From contig NZ_CALGNH010000014.1 of NCBI RefSeq assembly GCF_937958655.1, forward strand, positions 1 through 64,000: 64,000 nt of DNA, read 5' to 3'. Below the pieces are notes generated by a model. The model saw nothing but the letters and a program-made list of their open reading frames with translations, was not told where the DNA came from and did no database searches. A program made the position numbers and the translations under genes. Source of the stretch: an uncultured Winogradskyella sp. (GTDB taxonomy: Bacteria; Bacteroidota; Bacteroidia; Flavobacteriales; Flavobacteriaceae). Shown one piece after another: positions 1 through 8,437 of this stretch. Positions within the stretch are counted from its first letter, which is position 1, and the number at the start of each line of letters is the position of its first letter.

Positions 1-422
1 GGTGGGTTAGCTACTCTTTCTTCGTCTATTTCGCCTTTAACCAACATATACTTATCCAAAATTGCTTTATAATCTTCGGATGTTTTTGCACTTAGGTTTT
101 TAGCATCACCTTTTAATAAGTTAAGAATTTCCGTAAATGTCGAACGCATATTTTTTTGTTCTTGTTCATCTAGGACTTCGGCGAGATATTTATCAATAAA
201 CTCTACTGCATTAACCTCTGATGCAGACGGTAAATCTTCTGTTTTAGGAATTATAATATCAACTATATTTTTAACAAAAGTTGCTTCATCTGTATTTAAG
301 AACGTAGGTTTCCACCCTTCTGGAGTAGAGCTACAACTCTGTAATAAACTAATTAGCGATGGTGTTACAACTACAAAACCTGTTGCTAAACCTAAATTTT
401 TAAGTGCTTCTCTTCTATTCAT
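1..422 (-). CDS. Gluconate 2-dehydrogenase subunit 3 family protein (partial)
   Basis: The gene runs off the left edge, so only about the first 140 residues are seen. It begins MNRREALKNLG, a twin-arginine-like start, followed by a hydrophobic stretch ending in a lipobox-like LISLLQSC. The remainder (FVKNIVDIIIPKTEDLPSA and on) matches the gluconate 2-dehydrogenase subunit 3 family, the small partner of membrane-linked GMC-type sugar or polyol dehydrogenases. It lies upstream of the GMC gene only in map order: on the minus strand the GMC gene is transcribed first and this gene follows 11 bp after its stop. Inference: the Tat-type signal here could carry the leaderless GMC subunit to the periplasm in complex. 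Confidence 0.85.
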   Translation of the reverse strand, partial: MNRREALKNLGLATGFVVVTPSLISLLQSCSSTPEGWKPTFLNTDEATFVKNIVDIIIPKTEDLPSASEVNAVEFIDKYLAEVLDEQEQKNMRSTFTEILNLLKGDAKNLSAKTSEDYKAILDKYMLVKGEIDEERVANP

Positions 423-433
423 TATCAATAAGG

Positions 434-2149
434 TTATGCGTTATTTTTTTTAAATTCCTTTACAGCATAATCAACCGCTCTTGCCGTAAATGCCATATAG
501 CCTAATGATGGATTATGGCATGCAGATGAGGTCATAAAAGAGCCGTCTGTAACATATACGTTAGTGCAAGCATGTACTTGATTCCATTTGTTTAATACCG
601 AAGTTTTTGGGTCATGGCCCATGCGTGCAGTACCCATTTCGTGTATGCCTAAGCCTATGGCAAACTTTTCTCGTTTATCATAACCCTTCACATTTTTAAA
701 GCCAGCCTTCTCTAACATTTCTATGGCTTGGTTTTTCATATCCTCGCGCATTGCAATTTCATTCTCTCCAAAAGCAGCATCAAACGTGACTGTTGGTAGT
801 CCCCATTCATCTAGTTTGTTGTAATCGAGGTACATTCTGTTATTGTGGTCTGGTAAAGCTTCACCAAAGGCGAGAAGATTCATTTGCCATTTTCCAGGTT
901 TTAAAACTTCTTCTTTTAAATCTCTACCGTATTTTAATTCCGCAACCATTTCCGAAACATCACCACGACTTGCACCGCCTTGGTAGCCATAGCCTCTTAA
1001 GAATTTATTAGTGTTTGTTTTGCCGCCAATATTTCTAAATCTCGGAATGTAAATACCGTTTGCTCTACGTCCTTTAGTGTATTTGTCGTCAAAACCTACA
1101 GCATCACCCTTAGCACCAACTTGAAAATGATGATCCATTATATTGTGCCCTAATTCGCCACTGTCATTTCCTAAACCATTTGGAAAACGTTCTGATTTAG
1201 ATTGTAAAAGTATAGACGCAGAAGCAATTGAAGAAGCGCACAAAAAGATAATTTTGGCCTTAAATTCAATTTTTTCTTTGGTCTCAGCGTCAATAATTCT
1301 CACACCAGTCGCTTGTTTTGTATTGTCATCATAGATAACTTCATAAGCTATAGAATTTGGTCTTAAGGTCATGTTACCTGTGGCTTCAGCAGCTGGTAAG
1401 GTAGAAGAATTACTGCTAAAATAAGCTCCGAAAGGGCAGCCACGCATACATCTATTTCTGTACTGGCAAGTACTACGACCGTTACCTGGTTTTGTGCCCT
1501 CGGTGATATGTGCTGTACGACCAATGGTTAAAACTCGGCCGTCGTTGTACTGCTCGGCAATATTTTCTTTTAAATGTTCCTCAACACAGTTAAGATTCAT
1601 TGGTTTTAAAAGATTTTGATCAGGGAAATGTTTTAAACCTAAATTCTCTCCACTTACACCTATATAATCTTCAACATAGTCGTACCAAGGTTCTATATCT
1701 TTATAGCGTACTGGCCAATCAACAGCGATGCCTTCTTTTTTATTAGCCTCAAAATCCATATCGCTTAACCTGTAGCTTTGTCTTCCCCACATTATAGAGC
1801 GACCTCCAACATGGTAGCCACGCATCCAATCGAAACGTCGATCTTCATTGTAAGGGTGTTTTATATCATCTACAAAGAAGTGTTGGTGGGCTTCATTGGT
1901 TGTGTAACCTGTTCGATTTTGTTTAAATTTTCTGCGAATTGTTTCAGCAGTTGGCTTGCCACCATTTGGTAAATCCCAAGGATCCAGATTTGCCGTTGGG
2001 TAGTCCTCTCTATGCTTTACCATTCTACCACGTTCAAGAACTAAGGTTTTAAGGCCTTTTTCGCAAAGCTCTTTAGCAGCCCATCCACCTGAAATTCCGG
2101 TACCTACGACTATGGCATCAAATTGTGCTGTTTCTACTTTTGTATCCAT
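434..2149 (-). CDS. GMC-family FAD oxidoreductase (sugar/glycoside dehydrogenase large subunit)
   Basis: A 571-residue GMC oxidoreductase. Residues 13-41 form the FAD dinucleotide fold (VVGTGISGGWAAKELCEKG). The GGRSIMWGR stretch near 115-123 is the second FAD motif. The C-terminal part carries HEMGTARMG and NPSLGYMAF, with the His/Asn pair that serves in proton abstraction. A cysteine cluster (C228, C234, C238 in STCQYRNRCMRGCPFG) is typical of the bacterial gluconate/fructose/sorbitol dehydrogenase branch. There is no signal peptide; the subunit 3 gene directly downstream has one. It is divergent from the AraC gene at 2290. With the DUF1080, Gfo/Idh and TIM-barrel genes nearby, C3 oxidation of a sugar or glycoside is the likely reaction, but the substrate is not shown by the sequence. 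Confidence 0.9.
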   Translation of the reverse strand: MDTKVETAQFDAIVVGTGISGGWAAKELCEKGLKTLVLERGRMVKHREDYPTANLDPWDLPNGGKPTAETIRRKFKQNRTGYTTNEAHQHFFVDDIKHPYNEDRRFDWMRGYHVGGRSIMWGRQSYRLSDMDFEANKKEGIAVDWPVRYKDIEPWYDYVEDYIGVSGENLGLKHFPDQNLLKPMNLNCVEEHLKENIAEQYNDGRVLTIGRTAHITEGTKPGNGRSTCQYRNRCMRGCPFGAYFSSNSSTLPAAEATGNMTLRPNSIAYEVIYDDNTKQATGVRIIDAETKEKIEFKAKIIFLCASSIASASILLQSKSERFPNGLGNDSGELGHNIMDHHFQVGAKGDAVGFDDKYTKGRRANGIYIPRFRNIGGKTNTNKFLRGYGYQGGASRGDVSEMVAELKYGRDLKEEVLKPGKWQMNLLAFGEALPDHNNRMYLDYNKLDEWGLPTVTFDAAFGENEIAMREDMKNQAIEMLEKAGFKNVKGYDKREKFAIGLGIHEMGTARMGHDPKTSVLNKWNQVHACTNVYVTDGSFMTSSACHNPSLGYMAFTARAVDYAVKEFKKNNA

Positions 2150-2289
2150 ATTTTTAATTTAAACAATATTATGGTGAAATTGATAATGTTTTCCGTATTA
2201 ATTTGAGAAAAGTTTATTAATTAACAAATAAATTCTTAGAAAAAAGAAAATTAGCTATTTTGCTACTCATATTTGTTTAAATTTTTTCA

Positions 2290-3333
2290 GTGAAAGTAAA
2301 TATACAAGAAATAGAACCTTATGAGGCAGATGGAGTAATGTATCATGCAGATACGTGTTTGCCATTAATTGATGCTTATAATAGGAGGAAAATTAAATTT
2401 AAAGCCTTAGCAAGACATACCTATCCAGGCGATCGGTTAGATGACAATACATTGGGTTTAAATAGTATAGGGTATTGGGATGCTAATGAGCCGCAAGATT
2501 GGGGTTTAGATTGGCATAGAAATGAAGGTATAGAATTTCATTTCTTAGAGTCTGGTACAATGCCTTATTCACAAGAAAATAAAGAAGTAGTTTTAACTCC
2601 AAATCATTTGACCATAACTAGGCCTTGGGAGGCGCATAAAGTGGGTAACCCTAATATAGGTATGGGGAAATTTTACTGGGTAATATTAGATTTAGGAGTA
2701 AGACGTCCGCATCAAGATTGGGTATGGCCAGATTGGATTACACTTACAGAATCCGATTTGGGTCAATTAACTACCTTTCTAAGACAAAATGGGCAATCAA
2801 TTTTAAAGACGGATCAGCGTATGCGCGACTGTTTTAAGCGTATTAATTTAGCCGTAAACTCAGACGAAAATGGGAGCAATGCATCTAAAATTAGACTGTT
2901 AGTTAACTATGTGCTAATATTAATTTTAGATCTTCTTAAAACACAAAATATAGAGCTTAACGAATCCTTAATTGATAGTTCTCGAAGTGTGCAGTATTTT
3001 TTAAAAGAATTAGATAAGAAATTATCTGAGGATTGGACGATAGAGCGTATGTCTAAAAGCGCAGGTGTAGGTCTAACTCGTTTTACGCATCACTGTAAGC
3101 AGTTAACAAATTTAACACCAATGCGTTATCTTACAATGCGTCGTTTAGAAATGTCTAAAAAAATACTATTAGAGAATGAAAAATTAACTGTAGGTGATGT
3201 TGCATATTCTTGTGGTTTTACCACGAGTCAATATTTTTCAACCGTTTTTAAAAAGCACGAAAAATGTTCGCCTAACGCCTATAGAAAACTTCATAAGTAT
3301 AACACCTCTTTAACTGCATATCCTGAAATTTAA
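2290..3333 (+). CDS. AraC family transcriptional regulator
   Basis: A 347-residue regulator. The N-terminal part has a cupin-like sugar-sensing domain (HFLESGTMPYS, ITRPWEAHKVG). The C-terminal hundred residues contain the double helix-turn-helix of the AraC/XylS family (WTIERMSKSAGVGLTRFTHH, VGDVAYSCGFTTSQYFSTVF). The start is GTG at 2290; the next in-frame ATG is 16 codons in and would cut the N-terminal domain. It is divergent from the GMC operon and upstream of the isomerase/transporter run, so it is the obvious candidate local regulator of both; the effector is unknown. Confidence 0.9.
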   Translation: MKVNIQEIEPYEADGVMYHADTCLPLIDAYNRRKIKFKALARHTYPGDRLDDNTLGLNSIGYWDANEPQDWGLDWHRNEGIEFHFLESGTMPYSQENKEVVLTPNHLTITRPWEAHKVGNPNIGMGKFYWVILDLGVRRPHQDWVWPDWITLTESDLGQLTTFLRQNGQSILKTDQRMRDCFKRINLAVNSDENGSNASKIRLLVNYVLILILDLLKTQNIELNESLIDSSRSVQYFLKELDKKLSEDWTIERMSKSAGVGLTRFTHHCKQLTNLTPMRYLTMRRLEMSKKILLENEKLTVGDVAYSCGFTTSQYFSTVFKKHEKCSPNAYRKLHKYNTSLTAYPEI

Positions 3334-3424
3334 ATTGTTTAAATTCTTTCACTGAATAAAAGTAAACAACAGTAGTAGTTTTATTATATAAATTACGTCA
3401 AACTAAAAAAATCTATTAAATTTC

Positions 3425-4387
3425 ATGAGACGATTATTAAGTATTCCAATTATTACGTTGTTATTTCTAGCTCAGGGTTGCCAAAACGCTACAAAAGAAG
3501 AACAAGGGAAAATAAAAGAAGGAACTGAATCTGTTATAAGTAAAGATAAAATACACACTATTTCCTTAGCACAATGGTCTTTACATAGAGAAATTGAAAC
3601 AGGTAAATTAGATCCGTTTGATTTTCCGAAAGCAGCCAAAGAACTTGGTTTTAATGCCGTTGAATGGGTAGATCAATTATACCAAAAAGAAATTGATAGT
3701 CTAGGTTTTGACGCTGTAATAGAGCGATGGAAAACAGAAAGCGAAACGTATGATGTTGAAAACGTACTGATTATGGTAGATCGTGCGGGTAATTTATCGT
3801 CTTCAGATGAAAAAGAACGCAATGAGGCTATAGAAAAGCATAAAAAATACGTTGATGCAGCAGCTTATTTAGGGTGCCATGCCATAAGAGTAAATACTTT
3901 TGGAACATTTGATGCAAATGAATGGGTGGCGGCTACTTACGATGGCCTCAAAAAACTATCAGAGTATGCAGCAACAAAAAACATTAATGTTCTTCCTGAA
4001 AATCACGGTTGGTATTCTTCTGATCCCAGAGTGTTAATGCCAGTAATTGAAAAAATAAATATGGACAATTGTGGTACACTAGCAGATTTTGGTAACTGGT
4101 GTATTAAAAGGACTAAAGAAGAAAAATGGGGCGAATGTGCAGAGGAGTATCCTGATAAATATGAAGGATTTGAAAAGTTAATGACTAGAGCCCATGCGGT
4201 CAGTGCCAAAGCATACGAATTTGATGAAAATGGAAATGAAACAACACTTGATTTTGAAAGATTTGTTAAAATCATTAAGGACTCTGGTTATGATGGCCCT
4301 ATAAGCGTTGAATATGAGCACGAATCGTTAAATGAAAGAGAAGGTATTTTGGCTACTAAAAAATTATTATTAAGGCATTTAAAATAA
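3425..4387 (+). CDS. Lipoprotein sugar phosphate isomerase/epimerase-like TIM barrel
   Basis: A 320-residue protein with a lipoprotein signal peptide ending in LFLAQGC (Cys at about residue 19), so it should be membrane-anchored and exported. The mature part is an AP-endonuclease-2/xylose-isomerase-like TIM barrel: SLAQWSLHREI at the start, metal-ligand candidates in VLPENHGWYS and GTLADFGNW, and the closing DGPISVEYEH. Exported members of this family are common in Bacteroidota glycoside loci. It is followed 6 bp later by the MFS transporter gene, and the two are probably co-transcribed. The exact sugar cannot be read from sequence. Confidence 0.82.
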   Translation: MRRLLSIPIITLLFLAQGCQNATKEEQGKIKEGTESVISKDKIHTISLAQWSLHREIETGKLDPFDFPKAAKELGFNAVEWVDQLYQKEIDSLGFDAVIERWKTESETYDVENVLIMVDRAGNLSSSDEKERNEAIEKHKKYVDAAAYLGCHAIRVNTFGTFDANEWVAATYDGLKKLSEYAATKNINVLPENHGWYSSDPRVLMPVIEKINMDNCGTLADFGNWCIKRTKEEKWGECAEEYPDKYEGFEKLMTRAHAVSAKAYEFDENGNETTLDFERFVKIIKDSGYDGPISVEYEHESLNEREGILATKKLLLRHLK

Positions 4388-4393
4388 TTTAAT

Positions 4394-5623
4394 ATGAAAT
4401 CAATAACATCTACAAAATTATCTATAATGATGTTCCTCGAATTCTTTATTTGGGGAGGCTGGTTTGTGACAATGGGTTCTTTTCTGGGAAACAACTTAAG
4501 TGCGTCTGGAGCTGAAACTGCGATGGCATATTCTACACAATCTTGGGGAGCAATCATTGCCCCTTTCATCATTGGGTTAATAGCCGACCGTTTTTTTAAT
4601 GCCGAAAAAATATTAGGTATACTTCATATAGCTGGTGCTATCTTAATGTATTTAATGTCTCAAACTACTGATTTTAGTGTCTTTTATCCATATGTCTTAG
4701 GTTACATGATTGCATATATGCCAACACTTGCACTAGTAAATTCGGTTGCATTTAACCAAATGAACGATCCTGCGAAACAATTTCCTCATGTAAGAGTTTG
4801 GGGAACAATAGGATGGATTTTAGCAGGCTTGGTTATAAGTTTTGTGTTCAAGTGGGATTCTATTGAGAATATTGCCAATGGTATGTTATCTAATACATTT
4901 TTAATGGTGGCTATTGCTTCGGCTGTTTTAGGTGTTTTTAGTTTTACGCTACCAAAAACACCGCCAAGTATTTCTAAAGATGATAAGGTAGGTCTTTCAG
5001 ATATATTAGGGTTAGATGCTCTAAAATTATTAAAGGATACTAACTTCTTAGTTTTCTTTATGTCTTCAGTTTTAATATGTATTCCTTTAGCCTTTTATTA
5101 TCAGAATATAAGTCCGTTTTTAACAGAATTTAAAGTTGAGAATTCAACAGCATGGGCTTCTTTAGGTCAAATGTCTGAAGTGTTATTTATGTTATTATTA
5201 CCTTTTTTCTTTAAAAAATACGGTTTTAAGAAAACAATTCTATTCGGAATGTTAGCTTGGGGAATTAGATACTTATTGTTTGCTTATGGAAATGCTGGTG
5301 AGTTATTCTTTATGATTGTATTAGGGATTGCTTTGCATGGCATTTGTTATGACTTCTTCTTTGTGTCTGGACAAATCTACACAGACTCTAAAGCTGGTGA
5401 GAAAGTAAAAAGTGCTGCTCAAGGTCTTATAACTTTGGCAACATATGGTGTAGGCATGTTAGTTGGGTTTTGGGTAGCCGGACAAATTGTAGATAAAAAT
5501 TTAATAAGTGAAGGCCTACATAGTTGGAAAGATATATGGGTATTCCCAGCAATCTTTGCAGGTGCTGTTATGCTTCTGTTCGCTTTCTTATTTAAAAATG
5601 AAAAAATAGAATATAAAGATTAA
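4394..5623 (+). CDS. MFS transporter, nucleoside:H+ symporter (NupG-like) family
   Basis: A 409-residue integral membrane protein with about twelve predicted helices. The N-terminus (LEFFIWGGWFVTMGSFLG) and HVRVWGTIGWILAG resemble the nucleoside:proton symporter branch of the MFS. In Bacteroidota this branch is often embedded in carbohydrate operons with Gfo/Idh and TIM-barrel genes, where it more likely moves a sugar or glycoside than a nucleoside (inference from context). It is tightly spaced on both sides: 6 bp after the lipoprotein isomerase and 8 bp before the dehydrogenase. Confidence 0.85.
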   Translation: MKSITSTKLSIMMFLEFFIWGGWFVTMGSFLGNNLSASGAETAMAYSTQSWGAIIAPFIIGLIADRFFNAEKILGILHIAGAILMYLMSQTTDFSVFYPYVLGYMIAYMPTLALVNSVAFNQMNDPAKQFPHVRVWGTIGWILAGLVISFVFKWDSIENIANGMLSNTFLMVAIASAVLGVFSFTLPKTPPSISKDDKVGLSDILGLDALKLLKDTNFLVFFMSSVLICIPLAFYYQNISPFLTEFKVENSTAWASLGQMSEVLFMLLLPFFFKKYGFKKTILFGMLAWGIRYLLFAYGNAGELFFMIVLGIALHGICYDFFFVSGQIYTDSKAGEKVKSAAQGLITLATYGVGMLVGFWVAGQIVDKNLISEGLHSWKDIWVFPAIFAGAVMLLFAFLFKNEKIEYKD

Positions 5624-5631
5624 TAAATAAC

Positions 5632-6774
5632 ATGAGTAATAAAATACGACTTGGCATTTTAGGTGGAGGAGGAGATTCGCTTATAGGAGTATTGCACAGA
5701 GTTGCATCTTCAATGTTCGATAGATATCAACTCGTTGGAGGTTCTTTTAACCCATCGCTAGATGAGAGTATTAAGTTTGCCAATCAGATAGGTATTCCCA
5801 CAAAGCAAGTTTATAAAGATTTAGATACATTAATTGAAAAAGAACTAGCACTTCCCGCAGATAAACGTATGGAAGTGGTGTCTATTTTAACACCAAATTT
5901 TTTGCATTTTCCAATGGCCAAAAAGCTGTTAGAAAATGGATTTAATGTTATTTGCGAAAAGCCAATGACAACAACTTATGAGGAGGCAAAAATTCTTCAT
6001 GAAATCCTTAAAAAATCAAATACTGTATTTGCGGTGACTTATACGTATACGGGTTACCCTATGGTAAGGCAAATGCGCCACATGATTGCTAATGGAGATA
6101 TTGGTAAAGTGCAGAAGATCGATGCACAATATTATCAAGGGTGGATAAATCCAATTATCCATGATAAAGATAAGCGTAAAAACACATGGAGACTGGATCC
6201 TGAAAAATCAGGTATCAGCTGCTGCATTGGCGATATTGGTACCCATGCTTTTGATATGGTTGAGTATATGTCTGGTCTTAGGGTTAATTCAATTTTAGCC
6301 GATTTAAATTACCTCTATGAAGATAATCAAATGGATATTGATGGTACAGTTCTAATTGATTGTGATAATGATGTTAAAGGTGTTATTAGAGCCAGTCAAA
6401 TAGCAACGGGTGAAGAAAATAATTTTACAGTACAAATTTATGGTGATAAGGCTGGATTAAAGTGGGAACAAGAAAACCCTAATTACCTTTATTTATTAGA
6501 AGATGGTCATCCATTGAGAGTGTTAAAACCAGGAAACGATTATAATAGTGACCTATCCTTAGACGGCACCAAATTACCTCCAGGACATCCAGAAGGTATA
6601 TTTGATTCTATGGGAAATATCTATAAAGGTGTTGCTAAAGCCATTAGAAACGAAAAATATGACCATGGTGAATTTCCGACTATTATAGATGGTGTTCGTG
6701 GTATGAATTTTATAGAGAAAGCAGTTGAGTCTCATAAAAAAGGAAATGTTTGGGTTGAGATTGATGATTTGTAA
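5632..6774 (+). CDS. Gfo/Idh/MocA family NAD(P)-dependent oxidoreductase
   Basis: A 380-residue cytoplasmic oxidoreductase. A Rossmann motif of the GxGGxDSxIG type opens the protein (GILGGGGDSLIGVLHR). The family's EKP motif is at Glu109-Lys110-Pro111 (VICEKPMTT), Lys110 being the usual catalytic lysine. Further conserved stretches are WRLDPEKSGISCCIGDIGTHAFD and the final HPEGIFDSMGNIYKG. Members in similar loci interconvert sugars and their 3-keto forms, which suits the GMC and DUF1080 genes here; that assignment is inference. The intact run of genes is broken directly after this gene by the repeat/S23 element. Confidence 0.88.
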   Translation: MSNKIRLGILGGGGDSLIGVLHRVASSMFDRYQLVGGSFNPSLDESIKFANQIGIPTKQVYKDLDTLIEKELALPADKRMEVVSILTPNFLHFPMAKKLLENGFNVICEKPMTTTYEEAKILHEILKKSNTVFAVTYTYTGYPMVRQMRHMIANGDIGKVQKIDAQYYQGWINPIIHDKDKRKNTWRLDPEKSGISCCIGDIGTHAFDMVEYMSGLRVNSILADLNYLYEDNQMDIDGTVLIDCDNDVKGVIRASQIATGEENNFTVQIYGDKAGLKWEQENPNYLYLLEDGHPLRVLKPGNDYNSDLSLDGTKLPPGHPEGIFDSMGNIYKGVAKAIRNEKYDHGEFPTIIDGVRGMNFIEKAVESHKKGNVWVEIDDL

Positions 6775-6790
6775 GCTTGTATAATAGTGT

Positions 6791-6886
6791 TTGGTGAATT
6801 GGTGAATTGGTGGATTGGTGGATTGGTGGATTGGTGAAGTAGTGGGATGGTGAATTTGTAAAATGGTAAATTGGTTAATTTGTGTA
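6791..6886 (+). repeat. Octamer tandem repeat (TTGGTGAA/TTGGTGGA)n, left flank of S23 element
   Basis: Twelve consecutive 8-nt units start at 6791. The first six are TTGGTGAA or TTGGTGGA; the later ones decay (GTAGTGGG, ATGGTGAA, TTTGTAAA, ATGGTAAA, TTGGTTAA, TTTGTGTA). The last unit overlaps the probable GTG start of the S23 pseudogene. The same unit occurs in inverted orientation at 7281-7312 on the other side of that gene. Confidence 0.9.
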
Positions 6887-7250
6887 TTATTTAGAAGATT
6901 TAGAGGTTTATAAATTGTCAGTTGAAATTAGAAGAGATTTTTCTCAGTTTACGAAGTCTTTGCCAGATGAAGAAAAGTATAAACTAAAAGATTAAATAAT
7001 AAGAGCTTCGCGATCAGTTACTGCAAATATTGCAGAAGGTTATGGTCGCTATCATTTTCAAGAGCAGATACAATATTGTCGCATGGCAAGGGGTTCGTTA
7101 TTTGAATTAAAAGATCACTTAGGTGTAGCACTTGAAGAAAATTATATGAACTTAGATGCTTATAACCTTAAAATTAAGAATATCGAAAATGTAGTTAAAA
7201 AACTAAACGGTTACATTAAGTATCTTCAAACACAAAAAAGTAAAAAGTAG
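6882..7250 (+). pseudogene. Four-helix-bundle protein (S23 / 23S rRNA intervening-sequence family), nonsense-mutated
   Basis: Reading from GTG 6882 to TAG 7248-7250 gives 123 codons in one frame with a single in-frame TAA at 6993-6995 (codon 38). The conceptual product has the family landmarks: YLEDLEVYKLSVEIRRDF, then KD-stop-IIRASRSVTANIAEGYGR, then QYCRMARGSLFELKDHLGVA. Family members have Gln at the stop position (LKDQIIRAS), so one C-to-T change, CAA to TAA, accounts for the break. S23 proteins (PF05635/TIGR02436) are small four-helix proteins of unclear function first seen in rRNA intervening sequences. Here the gene interrupts a sugar operon and is framed by inverted octamer repeats. 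The downstream part has no further stops, so the loss looks recent. Confidence 0.88.
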
Positions 7251-7280
7251 TAAAATGAATAAGACACTTTTTAATTGGAT

Positions 7281-7312
7281 TACAATTCTACCAATTTACC
7301 AATTTACCAATT
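7281..7312 (-). repeat. Inverted octamer tandem repeat, right flank of S23 element
   Basis: Three exact TACCAATT units (7289-7312) preceded by one degenerate unit (TACAATTC). The reverse complement AATTGGTA is the unit of the left array at 6791-6886. The pair therefore forms an inverted repeat around the S23 pseudogene and ends 10 bp before the next gene's ATG. Confidence 0.85.
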
Positions 7313-7322
7313 AACTAAAACA

Positions 7323-8375
7323 ATGAAAACAATAAAAGGACCTGCTGTATTTTTAGCACAATTTATGGATGATAAAGCACCATTTAATTCATTAGATGGA
7401 CTTTGTCAATGGGCAAGTGCTTTAGGCTATAAAGGCATACAAATACCAACAGACTTAAGTCTAATAGATTTAGCAAAGGCGGCTGAGAGCCAGACTTACT
7501 GTGATGAATTTAAAGGAAAGATTAATTCCTATGGATTAGAAATAACCGAATTATCGACCCATCTACAAGGGCAGTTAGTAGCTGTACATCCTGCTTACGA
7601 TGCTATGTTCGATAATTTTGCGCCAGAGCATTGCAAAGGAAAACCTAAGGCAAGAACCGAGTGGGCTATTCAACAGGTAAAAGATGCAGCAACAGCAAGT
7701 CGTAGATTAGGGTTAAAAGCGCATGGTACGTTCTCTGGGTCATTACTTTGGCATACGATGCATCCTTGGCCGCAGCGTCCAGATGGATTAGTAGAAATGG
7801 GATTTGAAGAACTTGCAAAACGATGGATACCAATTCTTAATCATTTTGATGAACAAGGGGTTGATGTCTGTTATGAGGTACATCCTGGTGAAGATATACA
7901 TGATGGTGTAACCTTTGAACGTTTTTTAGAAGCCACTAATAATCATAAGCGTGTTAATATACTCTACGATCCATCCCATTTTGTTCTACAACAATTAGAT
8001 TATATTGAATATATAGATCATTACCATGAGTTTATTAAAGCTTTTCATGTAAAGGATTCTGAGTTTAATCCAACAGGTAAAAAAGGAGCTTTTGGTGGTT
8101 ATGGAGATTGGAGAGATCGTGCAGGGAGATATAGATCTTTAGGTGATGGGCAAGTTGACTTTAAAACCATTTTTACAAAGTTAACCAAATATGGCTGCGA
8201 CGTTTGGGCTGTTATGGAATGGGAATGTTGCATTAAGAGTCCAGAACAAGGTGCTAGAGAAGGAGTGAAATTTATAACAGATCATATCATAGAAGCGACG
8301 GAAAAACGTTTTGATGATTTTGCGGGATCAGAAGCAGACGATGCGCATTTAAGAAAAATATTAGGATTAAATTAA
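7323..8375 (+). CDS. Sugar phosphate isomerase/epimerase family TIM barrel
   Basis: A 350-residue soluble TIM-barrel enzyme with no signal peptide (MKTIKGPAVFLAQFMDD). Conserved metal-site segments are seen: DVCYEVHPGEDIHDG, NILYDPSHFVLQQLDY, FIKAFHVKDSEFNPTG and VWAVMEWEC. The start is taken as the ATG at 7323; an in-frame TTG at 7275 would place the start inside the right repeat array. The family acts on keto/aldose sugars or inositols. Homologues commonly neighbour DUF1080 and Gfo/Idh genes, as here. It differs from the gene at 3425 in being cytoplasmic, so the locus has one exported and one internal isomerase. Confidence 0.87.
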   Translation: MKTIKGPAVFLAQFMDDKAPFNSLDGLCQWASALGYKGIQIPTDLSLIDLAKAAESQTYCDEFKGKINSYGLEITELSTHLQGQLVAVHPAYDAMFDNFAPEHCKGKPKARTEWAIQQVKDAATASRRLGLKAHGTFSGSLLWHTMHPWPQRPDGLVEMGFEELAKRWIPILNHFDEQGVDVCYEVHPGEDIHDGVTFERFLEATNNHKRVNILYDPSHFVLQQLDYIEYIDHYHEFIKAFHVKDSEFNPTGKKGAFGGYGDWRDRAGRYRSLGDGQVDFKTIFTKLTKYGCDVWAVMEWECCIKSPEQGAREGVKFITDHIIEATEKRFDDFAGSEADDAHLRKILGLN

Positions 8376-8437
8376 CGTAATAACGCAGTCTGAAAAGCTC
8401 AAGATTGTAAAGTATTAATTCCTTAAAAAACAAAACA

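Noticed and set aside
793-1011. Plus-strand frames inside the GMC gene
   Set aside because: Shadow frames antisense to a clear FAD oxidoreductase.
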